A stretch of 64,000 nucleotides of DNA from Pholis gunnellus (taxonomy: Eukaryota; Chordata; Actinopteri; Perciformes; Pholidae): positions 29,418,421-29,482,420 of the forward strand of contig OU342804.1 of assembly GCA_910591455.2 (NCBI GenBank). The letters are read 5' to 3'. A model generated the notes under the pieces. It did not search any database. It was not told the origin of the DNA and worked only from the letters and a program-made list of their open reading frames with translations. Every line of letters begins with the position of its first letter. Positions within the stretch are counted from its first letter, which is position 1. This document shows positions 11,431 through 21,145 of this stretch, piece by piece. Position numbers and translations under genes: made by a program.

Positions 11431-14400
11431 ATTTCTTCGTTAATTCAGTATAAAGCATGTGTGTAGCATTAATATTTATTTATGAAAAGTCCATTTTATG
11501 AACGAACCCCAAATGGGGCTCGTCCGGGTCCAAGAGGTTTGAAATTGAAACAAATTAAAAGATAAAAAAACGACTTAGTGATGTATAAAAGTACGTTTGT
11601 TACATTATTTAAGTTACGGAAATTGAAATGACTGAACCTCAACTTTTGATCTCTGGCGGGACACAAACAGCAGTCTCCTGCAGTCCTGCGTTGAGCCATC
11701 CATTCAGCAATTGACAGTGCAGTTTTGTTTTGTATGTATATGTATATATATATATAATCAAATAAATTAACAAATAAACCATGTGCTGTGATCCTTAAAG
11801 CGTGTTACCACCCTAACATGTAAAATCATACCCACTTCAGTTAGTCATTGGATTAATCAGAAAGTTGTAATCAGATCGTACAATACATACAAGTTGTAAT
11901 ATTCATAGATTGGATGTTGGGGAGGTTGAAAATAATGTGCCAGATATATAAATTAATATGTATACTTTTATATCCTCTACTATTTTCCACAACAGGTCTA
12001 TAGCTTCCTGCCTCACCCCTCTGCTTTTGGACTGTACTGGTGCCCACATGTGTGTGTACGTTATGTATGCAAACAGATTATGCATCCCTTTCTGCTCATT
12101 TGACAGAGGAGCACACAGGCATGCATGCCTCCCCTGCCTGTCAGACACTGGCCCCCTCCGCCCAACTTCCCCACTTCAGACCAGCGTGTCGGGCCCCTCC
12201 CTCACCGTGCCGCCAATTTGACTGGAACAGCGAGTGCAGGCTGGGCAGCCTTCCAGGAGCCTTTCTAAAGCAGCTGAATATTCATCTTCATTAGGGGTAT
12301 CACCACCCCCGTTCCGTCCAGGGGGCCGGGTTCTTTTAACAAGGAGCAAGTGATCCAAATGGAGGAGGGGGGGGTCAAACTCCAAGGGGTTTGTGTGAAG
12401 TGAAGCATTTTTTCCTTCGTATTCTTCTTCTGTTTTTTTTTTGGGGTCCAAGGGCTGTGTAGGCAGTCGGCCCTTGTCAACATATTTATAGCATTTTCCT
12501 CGTCTTGTTGTTTTGACACAGTAGGCAGAAGACCTGGGCAAAGATGGCTGCAAATAGTTTCGGAGGTGGTGCCATTGATTTGCCTGTTGAACACTAACAA
12601 CATGAGCAGAACACTAAAATGTCAGGAGCTGACAAATCCTGTTCTAGATATTTCACATGACTGGCAATTAAATTTACCTGTCACTGTTGAATTGCTGTAT
12701 TCAAATTCCCCTCAATTAAAGACTGCTTTGCATGAAAATTAGATGCTTATCATTGTATGTTTGGAACATAGCACACATTTGTCTGTCAATTGTGGGTGGT
12801 TTGAGCTCTATAGCTTGGAGGGTCTTCTGACAACATATGGACATGGACATCTATGTCAAAAGGGCAAAACACTATTTGAATCATTTTAAATCTGATGCAC
12901 TCAAATGATACTCCATTGTGTTATATCTGGTGCATAAGATACACTGAATACCTGAACTAAGAGAAAAGGTCACTATTTTTCCCTTACTGCAGTGACAAAG
13001 CATCCATAAACTGTGGCCCATTATATTTCTCTATCAACTTTCCAAAACCAAAAATGCACAAACAACAGTGGAAGGAATGGCTTCAACAGTATGTTCATCA
13101 TCTCCAAAATGAGCTGCTAACGTTAGCATGCTTACTTGCTCAATACCCATAGTGAGTAGCAGGCATTAGTTCCAAAGTCAAGGACCACATCATTAGCTAT
13201 CCACATTCATTTGTAGGGTTAGAGGTGAAAAAAAAAAATCCATATTAAGGGCCGATCCAGGCGGCTACCTCTGAGTCTGAAAAATGAAGCCAATTCGGAA
13301 GTGCCTTGAACTTGCATTCTCTCTATTGGTTGGAAAAAGAAGACTTTGAGAAAATGACCTTACTTCTCACTGAACATCCTGCTACCTGCAATATATAGAT
13401 ATATATGTACTTTGTATGTATGGCTTTGAAAAAAAATCAAGCTTGAACCCAAAAGTTTGAATGGAAAGACATGCAAGAGTGGAGAAAAGGCGTATGTATA
13501 TGTACTGACAGGGTGATTGGGATATGAGACACAGGTGAGCAGGAGGATATGTCAGTTAGGTGACCAGGATGAGGAAAGTCAGAGCGCTTCTGGTGGACAG
13601 TCGGAGAATGACAGTGAAGCTTAATAGAGATGCAGGGACTTAGGGAAGTGAGAATTGTGGCTGGAAGGAAAGACAGAGAAGCACAATGACAATCCAAGCC
13701 CGATCCAGCTTTTTTTTATCATACACTTCTGTTGGTGAAGCATTAAACATCCCTGCCGTTTCTCTTGCTTACAATCAGAATAAAGGTCCTCTTCTGTTTT
13801 CTTACGATGTGACAAGAAGAAAAAATGACAGTATGGGGTGCTTCTCTACTGAGAGTGCATCACAAGTTGGATCAGCTCTGAGAATACCAGGCGCTTCCTC
13901 AAAACTGCCAGAAGCAGGTAAAGACAAGTCGGCTGTGGCGCAGAACCGGCATGATCAGCTTCAAACTCATTAAATACAATTACAAGAAAAGGGCAGCTTT
14001 AAAACATGTCCTCTGCAATCATGTCAGACCCGTCAAATAATGCCAGGTATAGCATTTACAATAAGTCTGAGATGCCAAAGCAGTGAAAGAAATGTGTGTT
14101 TTGTTACTGAGCTGGCAGGCAAAAAGAGTTGAAATGTATGGGAGCAGAGTCTTGTGTATGGGAGATCTCCAGGCGTCTCATGGACCTGAGGGCAGAGAGC
14201 TTCATGAACAGAGCAGCGCTCCACGCAACGTTCCCAGAGTTAGGGCTATTTCGTAATTATTGCAGTATGTGTGTAAATCATACTCTCTCTGTCAGAACAA
14301 ATGGAGAACTTTTGCAAAACACAATGCGGCAGACCCGAGACAGTTTTTCTGCCAATTACATCAGTTATTTTTTTTTTCAGTTTCGAGTCTAAAAAGGATT

Positions 14401-16100
14401 TACCATTTTCTTTAGGGCTGATATTCCCTGATGCCTGTCAGATTGCGCACTGAGTTTCTGCATAAACCCTCGCAATGGAGCACTGAAATATACATTACAG
14501 CTGTGTTTGCTATTGTTTTACCTCCCTAACAATTAGGCAAATGATGTGATATTGATACGACAGCCAGGCTTGATTCCACTCTGAATATGCGGCACAACAT
14601 TTTTTTATTCAAACCGACGTGCAGCTAATGATGCAGGTATGCCAAATGTTACTTCAGACAAACCAGAAAAATGTCCTTTTAGGAGGGACCACCTCCATGC
14701 ATGAATACCTCCATGTATGAATCACGAGATGTAAAATAATACAAACTAGGTTAGAACGGCTGCGGGTTCTCGTGCTTCTCCGTTGCCCTAACACTTGAAA
14801 TCATTCGCTAGAAGTCAAAGTGGTTACCTGAAAGCTTCAGAGACTTTGGACAACATTGGAATACTGATGCCTTTTACAATTACTTGCCAAAATGGATCAC
14901 CATTTAGTGTGCTCAATTTTCTTCCAACTAAGACTTTGCCTCCTCAAAGGGAATTTTCTACTCCTCAACGAACAGCCCTTTTTCTATAAAAGTATGATTG
15001 AAATTGTCCCTGACAACCGCCACTCAAACCGAGCGGCCCATAACGACAACAGAGCCAAGAACAGGCTTAATACTATTTATAAATCTCTGAAATGGCAGGG
15101 TTTGCAGGAAAGTGTGAAGGAATAAGGGATGGAGGGTAGGAGGTGGTATGTGGGTTTCTTTTCTCGCCCCAAAGCTTCTTATGACCTTAGTGTTCCTCCA
15201 GTCTAAACATAGCACCATTGCAAATAATAATGGGCCCCTCTGAACCAGCCCATCCCCTAAACAAGCGTGCATTTTAATCGCTGTCACACGGCAACGCTGC
15301 CGTTTGTGATAAATGGGAATTTTGAGAAAAGCAACTATTTAATCAGTCATAGATTTGATATTGTGCTCATCATCTGTGTGCGAGCATAACAGTTTTTCTC
15401 CACTTCTGTAGAGCATGTTCATTAATTTTCCAAATGAAATGATCCTAATCCCAAAAATAGTTTTGTCCCGCACACTATGGTTTCAACTCGTGACTCTAAG
15501 GCTCCCTACTTTTCCAAGAGCACAGCAAGTGTTCAGTTCTACAACACCCAGTTCTAAGAAGTCCCAAAGGATTAGCCAGATTATTGAATCACGGCTTTAG
15601 ATAATACCATCAGTTACAGTTTACTTCTGAGAACAGATGCAAAAAAGGGGGCAATATGGCAATGTTGTGAGTGTGCTAATGATAGCGGCAGACTTTTCCT
15701 CCAAATAAGCAGATGCGGTGAAGTTTGAACAGCTGTCAAACGTGATGAGCGTGACACAAGCGCCTGCAGTGGAAACTGGGACTTTTCTTATGATATAGCG
15801 GCCTACACACCAACACAACGTACCAGATGACAGATCACACTATCCGTGAAACACCTGGCGCTTCTCTTTGAGAGACGATTCAGGGTGCAGAGAAATTGTA
15901 CTTAAATCAAATGCAGCATATGCAGGTAAAGCACTGTAAGCATAACAACTCAAAGATTAATAAAAAATGATGATAACAAAGCAATCAAACATGCAGCTGT
16001 ATGTCAGCTTCTACAATAAACTATATGCTGTAATACATCAGAGTATAATCATGAGACTCCAGCATTGGTTGTTCCTGAACATGGCACCATTAAATGGGAC
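11431..16100. other. Intergenic stretch, no gene recognised
   Basis: AT-rich DNA with a TA run near 11737-11755 and short A/T homopolymers. Open frames are short, overlap on both strands, and show no domain. No repeat family was recognised with confidence. Confidence 0.5.
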
Positions 16101-16136
16101 TAAGTCAATCCTCATCATTGCTTATAAGATGTTACT

Positions 16137-16602
16137 TTAAAGGTGCGGATGTGGCATGACAGCACTGTCTCTTTTAAGGGTCACTTCACCCAAGCAGATT
16201 TTATCACCTACCTTTAGTGGCACATGTATATACCCATGCAGATCATTTTGGTTCCGTGCGCTGAGATTTATTCCTCCAACCCAAAGAGATGTCTGAGACT
16301 GGGGTTGTTTGTGGTACTCAACACATTGGAAAATGACTGATGAACGACTTAACAACAGTGTAACCTTCTAGAAACAATGTGCCAGTTACTCTGGGTGATC
16401 CACAGAGGACGCGGTCGACAGTTTTAGTTGGTACTACTTTTTTTCCTAAAGAAATAGTTCCTTTCACATTCCTTGAGTCTTTCAAACTCTGTTTGTATTT
16501 GAGAATTTTTCCTTTGTGATTTATCTTCATTGGTAACGTAGAGCGCATTATATACGAACAGCACATTTTACATAATAAGTGAATACAGTATGTACGAATC
16601 AA
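16137..16602 (-). other. Coding-like stretch of unknown identity, probably a relic
   Basis: Two minus-strand open frames (16318-16602, 94 codons; 16137-16355, 72 codons) overlap and lie in different frames, as if one protein had been broken by a frameshift near 16320-16355. The peptides are of mixed, protein-like composition, with VVPTKTVDRVLCGSPRVTG in the first and LHGYIHVPLKVGDKICLGEV in the second. I do not recognise a family. It may be a decayed transposon or retroelement gene, or chance open frames. Confidence 0.2.
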
Positions 16603-16929
16603 CTTACCTAAGTATTTTATACTGGCAGAAAATGAGATGTGTTAGTTGTGAAACTGCAACTTCAGAATGACGCTGACAATTAAAGTTACTAAAAAAAGGA
16701 ACTTTTTTATCTGGTTTTGAAACAGACTCAATTTACTACTGATGCCTCTATATGACCTTCATAAGTAAACAAGACCATCAACGAGAAGAGTGACTCTTAT
16801 TGTATAGTGCCATCGGGTCTGATTCTGGTGAAACCAGATGAAATCACGCATGTTCACCAGAAACCTTCAGGTCAGGCTCCAGTCGGGCCTCCGGCAGCAG
16901 CCAGCCCACCAAGGATAGACCCAGATCCG

Positions 16930-17302
16930 GCTTTGTTGCCGCCTTCGACCTGCAGTCAGGGCTCTGGTGGGAGGTGGAGAGCTCGGCAGCAGCGACTCCT
17001 CTTCCAGCCATGAAGAGAGGTTCGCCTCGCTGCTCCACCGGTCTCCGCTGAGAGCCTATACCCACACAACGCTGCTGGAGGGCCAGGCCTTATTTTTGGG
17101 CCCGCTGGAGGAAAAGGAGGCACAAGGGAACCAGAACCAGGATTACGTGTATCAGAATGTCAGAACGGCTTTGCAGTTAAATGAAAGGTTTTCTAAAAGG
17201 AATCTGCTGTTCGGAAACAAACTATTGCTTTTGTCCACAAGGACCAACGAAATCCTCGTAGCTTTAAAAACTTCACACAGAGAAAGTAAAAAGTCTTGTT
17301 AA
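16930..17302 (+). other. Coding-like open frame of unknown identity
   Basis: A frame open from about 16930 to the stop at 17300-17302 has protein-like composition: a serine/acidic patch (GSSDSSSSHEERFASLL), then a hydrophilic stretch, then an end rich in Leu, Lys, Arg and Glu that could form a helix (ALQLNERFSKRNLLFGNKLL). GC content is clearly higher than in the flanks. No ATG begins the frame in a good position, and there is no obvious splice acceptor. It could be a retrocopy fragment, a terminal exon, or part of the transposon cluster that follows. Identity was not established. Confidence 0.25.
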
Positions 17303-17764
17303 AATGTTATTATTGTATTTGTTTTCAAATATCTCGTTGAAACTGTCCAACTACCATTCACACTTTATTTTAAATGGATTCAGCTGTGAGAAGCTTGTGC
17401 CTTGCTCTATGGGACAAAAATAATCAAATATTTTAGTATGAATTACTTTTTTGGGGGAAAACCTGTTGAAAATTAGCTTTATATATACTAAATAAGGGAG
17501 TTAAACCAAAGCATAGCTATTATAAAGAAATATAAATCAATACCAAACAGCTATTGGCTCCATTATGTCCCCTGTGAGGATACACAAATCTCTGTTTTTA
17601 TAACTATGCAGTCAGAATAACTGACTCATTTTGATACAACAATACAACAAAATCAACTGAATTATTGATAATTGATTAATATAATTAGTTGTAAGAAGCC
17701 TATTATTTTAATTGGAGAATGAATGTGTACAAACCTGAGCTCATGTAGTGCTGTATGTTGACCA
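17303..17764. other. AT-rich spacer, nothing recognised
   Basis: Long A/T-rich sequence with no supported feature. Confidence 0.5.
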
Positions 17765-18246
17765 CAGTGGTGGACCGCCAGGGCCAGCAAAGCCTTCTCT
17801 GCTGGCCTCGACAGAATCAAAGTTATAGCTATTTTATAATTTAATAATTTTTAACAAATACACTACATGTATTCTAATTATTTTTCCCATTAGTTTATTT
17901 TCTCATTGCACAGCTACTGTCTCCCTCAGTTGCTCTGCTTCCAGCCTGCAGCGCTGCTTCCAGTGCAACTTGTTTTAAGAAGAGCTTTTATCCAATCAGA
18001 TTTCAGATTTTGTACGTCAGCATTAACGTGCAGCGTGATTGGTCAGTGGGCTAGCATCACTGTTGTGAAGCTGAAGCAGCTAGCAGAACTTAGTAGTAGT
18101 AAGAGTTCAAGTTGAAAGATATGTAAGAAGTTATGACATTAACATGACATTTTTAGTGTTTTGCTTGGTGTAGCTTTGTTCTTTAACACTCAATGGCTGA
18201 AGGAGGAGAAACGGATTTGGGAGTTACTGGCAATGCCTTTCTGGAG
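17765..18246 (+). pseudogene. hAT-type transposon remnant, 5' end and start of transposase
   Basis: An ATG at 18193 opens 18 codons (MAEGGETDLGVTGNAFLE) that run exactly into the left boundary of the palindromic insertion at 18246/18247. After the insertion the frame resumes at 20120 without shift. In the rejoined region and just beyond it, a neighbouring frame reads YERYAWLTAS (20191-20220), a signature I associate with the TTF-type zinc-finger N-terminus of hAT-related transposases (ZMYM/ZNF862-like). Upstream, CAGTGGTGGACCGCCAGGGCC at about 17765 looks like a hAT-style terminus. The 3' end of the element was not found, so it is a fragment. The family call is inference from these short matches. 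Confidence 0.5.
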
Positions 18247-18496
18247 TATGGGGTCAGATCAGTCTCAATAATCGCAAATGCACACAGATAGACTCACAAA
18301 TGCAAACAGAAAGATTCACAAATGCAAACAGAACAATTCACAAATATATTCGATTTACAAATGCACACAGAAGGATTTACAAATATATTCGATTTACAAA
18401 TGCACGCAGAACAATTCACAAATACATTCCAATGCACAAATAAATAAATTACGATTTATATAAATGTAAAAAAAAAAATCACAAATATATTTCTGC

Positions 18497-18564
18497 ATTT
18501 GTATGTATTTGTGTGTGGATTTGTATGTATTTGTGTGTGGATTTGTATGTATTTGTGTGTGGAT
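18497..18564. repeat. 22-bp tandem repeat, 3 copies (mirrored on the right arm)
   Basis: TTTGTATGTATTTGTGTGTG followed by GA is repeated three times. The inverted counterpart lies at about 19798-19863, where one unit carries substitutions. Confidence 0.85.
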
Positions 18565-18864
18565 CGCACTGCATTCATTTGCAAATCGCTTCACATTCGT
18601 GTACGGATTTATGAGACTGTTCTGCCGTCGCTGGATTCACAAATGCGTTTTTTTCAACATAGACCTGTCTGTAGCCAATCAGATGTCAGCCTCATTTTCA
18701 ACCAATCACATGAGCGCAGCTTCATACATATTCATACATATTGTAGCCGTCTGTGTTCACCCAGAGCTCTACGATACCTCATATCAGTAGAGACCGGACC
18801 AAACTATGTGTGTGTAAACCATATGGTACAAACAATGAGGCCACTAGGCTGCCAGCGTAATGCT

Positions 18865-19080
18865 GCGGTTCACACCAAACACGATTCGCGCCGCGTTAAT
18901 CGCGCCGCCGTTCTCGCCGGGGGACTATTTGTGTTCATTCGCGTGAATCGGTGAATCGCGCTGGACACGCCGGTGAGGGAGCGCGGCTTATCGCCCTGAT
19001 AGCCGTTCAACTGTCCGCCGTCAACTGTGGAAAAAATAACCTCTATTTCTGCTGAGTATGTGTTGTGGAAGTCCCAGATA
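18865..19080 (+). repeat. CpG-rich module shared with the element at 2811-3010
   Basis: This part of the left arm matches the left end of the 2804-3525 element in order: TTCACACCAAAC, the CGCG-rich block, GGACTATTTGTGTTCATTCG, GCCGTTCAACTGTCCGCC, and ATAACCTCTATTTCTGCT. The right arm holds only the outer part of the module in inverse orientation. A second shared module (GTTTGTACCATATGGTTTAC ... GAGCTCTGGGTGAACA) lies at about 18760-18836 and, in the other orientation, 19524-19605. Confidence 0.8.
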
Positions 19081-20113
19081 TCACGGGGAACCAAACGCCG
19101 TCATGTCTGGTTCATAACATAGTCCGGAGGAGCTCCGTGGATTTCATCGAACTGTATTCTGTATTCCTCATATCAGTAGAGACCGGACCAAACTATGTGT
19201 ATAAATGTTATTTCGGAGTTCCTTTTTGTTGGTTTATTGCCGTTAAATCATAGCCAAATCAGTTTATGTTGTGTTCATACAGCTATGGTAAACAGCCGAC
19301 GTGTGGCTTGCTAGACACAGTGAATACAGTTCGATGAAATCCACGGAGCTCCACGGAGCTCCTCCGGACTATGCCGCGCTCCCTCACCGGCGTGTCCAGC
19401 GCGATTCACCGATTCACGCGAATGAACACAAATAGTCCCCCGGCGAGAACGGCGGCGCGATTAACGCGGCGCGAATCGTGTTTGGTGTGAACCGCAGCAT
19501 TACGCTAGCAGCCTAGTGGCCTCATTGTTTGTACCATATGGTTTACACACACATAGTTTGGTCCGGTCTCTACTGATATGAGGCATCGTAGAGCTCTGGG
19601 TGAACACAGACGGCTACAATATGTATGAATATGTATGAAGCTGCGCTCATGTGATTGGTTGAAAATGAGGCTGACATCTGATTGGCTACAGACAGGTCTA
19701 TGTTGAAAAAAACGCATTTGTGAATCCAGCGACGGCAGAACAGTCTCATAAATCCATACACGAATGTGAAGCGATTTGCAAATGAATGCAGTGCGATCCA
19801 CAAATAAATACATACAAATCCACACACAAATACATACAAATCCACACACAAATACATACAAATGCAGAAATATATTTGTGATTTTTTTTTTTACATTTAT
19901 ATAAATCGTAATTTATTTATTTGTGCATTGGAATGTATTTGTGAATTGTTCTGCGTGCATTTGTAAATCGAATATATTTGTAAATCCTTCTGTGTGCATT
20001 TGTAAATCAAATATATTTGTGAATTGTTCTGTTTGCATTTGTGAATCTTTCTGTTTGCATTTGTGAGTCTATCTGTGTGCATTTGCGATTATTGAGACTG
20101 ATCTGACCCCATA

Positions 20114-20518
20114 CTGGAGAAGGACATTTCCAGACAAGCTGTAAGAAAGGGTCGGCCAACCCCACAGCTAGCAGCCCTGACCCAGCCAGGAAAAGGATTT
20201 GTATGAACGGTATGCCTGGCTGACAGCGTCGTGAATAGCGGTGCACATTTTATGGCTAAGAATGTGTTTTATTTGCAACTGAGCATCTTGGTGTTTAGAG
20301 CTATGCTAGATCTGCTAACCAAGGCAGCAACACGACACCATAGCACGGCAGGACACTTACAAGCTACGGTGCTTTTGAAAACTTTTGCTGAGACCCGAAT
20401 GGATCTACAACTCAACGAACACGTTCATAGGAGGAAAAACCGCACCGATGTTCTCTACAACCGCGGTATTAAACTCTTTGTTAACAAAGAAAGGAGGATG
20501 GACTTTGTCTTTCAGTGA
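20114..20518 (+). pseudogene. hAT-type transposase remnant, continuation after the palindrome
   Basis: The reading frame interrupted at 18246 continues at 20120 (KDISRQAVRKGRPTPQLAAL) and meets a stop at about 20199. One base out of frame the text continues as YERYAWLTAS, so the gene carries a frameshift there. A later open frame to 20518 contains HHSTAGHLQATVLLKTFAET and RMDLQLNEHV, which resemble the block following the zinc finger in hAT-type transposases. The N-terminal remnant is therefore spread over about 18193-20518 with the palindrome in its middle. The catalytic core and the C-terminal dimerisation region are not seen. Confidence 0.5.
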
Positions 20519-20779
20519 ACAGCAGCTTTGGTAAGTGAACTGCGTTTGTTTTAAATCTGCAGTAGCATTACTATGGTGTCGTTTTTATGATATGGGTAAT
20601 ATTGTTCCCTCTAATGTGAATAATATTTGAATGGTGTTCTTTAGTGTGCGGTGGAATACGTGTTTTAGCGCCGCAGTGTTGCTGGATTGATTTGTCATGC
20701 TTTGTTGTCATATAAATATATGTGACTGTTTCTTGTGAGTTTGTTCTTGTCATTGTGTTAATTACGTTGATTTTGACTA

Positions 20780-21143
20780 CAGGACTGTCTCAGAAAATTA
20801 GAATATTGTGATAAAGTTCTTTATTTTGTGTAATGCAATTAAAAAAACAAAAATGTCATGCATTCTGGATTCATTACAAATCAACTGAAATATTGCAAGC
20901 CTTTTATTCTTTTAATATTGCTGATTATGGCTTACAGCTTAAGAAAACTCAAATATCTCTAAATATTAGAATATCATGAAAAAGTATACTAGTAGGGTAT
21001 TCAACTAATCACTTGAATCGTCTAATTAACTCGAAACACCTGCAAGGGTTTCCTGAGCCTTGAAAAACACTCAGCTTGGTTCAGTAAACTAAATCACACG
21101 TATGGGGATTATCACAATATTCAAATTTTCTGAGACAGTCCTG
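20780..21143. mobile_element. Tc1/mariner-type MITE, 364 bp
   Basis: It is bounded by inverted termini (CAGGACTGTCTCAGAAAATT at the left; AAATTTTCTGAGACAGTCCTG at the right in the inverse sense) and by TA on both sides (20778-20779, 21144-21145), the hallmark of Tc1/mariner insertion. Inner inverted blocks include AGAATATTGTGATAA and TTATCACAATATTC. I recall this terminal sequence as a common vertebrate/fish repeat. No transposase is encoded. Confidence 0.8.
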
Positions 21144-21145
21144 TA

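Larger units (their letters stand above)
18247..20113. mobile_element. Giant palindromic (fold-back) element, 1867 bp
   Basis: The left arm runs 18247-19159 (913 nt) and the right arm, inverted, 19322-20113 (792 nt), around a 162-nt spacer. The termini are TATGGGGTCAGATC at the left and its exact inverse at the right. The target CTGGAG is present on both sides (18241-18246 and 20114-20119), a 6-bp duplication. The arms differ by one large indel (131 nt at 18987-19117, present only on the left), one 10-nt tandem duplication on the right, and only a handful of substitutions that I could spot. That arithmetic (913-131+10=792) accounts for the whole length difference. The outer parts are rich in a CACAAATGCA motif in many variants. 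The inner parts match modules of the element at 2804-3525. No transposase is encoded. The open frames that appear on both arms are mirror copies of one another and are not genes. Confidence 0.9.

Noticed and set aside
18278..20082. Matching open frames on both arms of the palindrome (for example 18278-18463 + and 19897-20082 -)
   Set aside because: They are the same repeated CACAAATGCA sequence read on mirror arms, giving low-complexity peptides.
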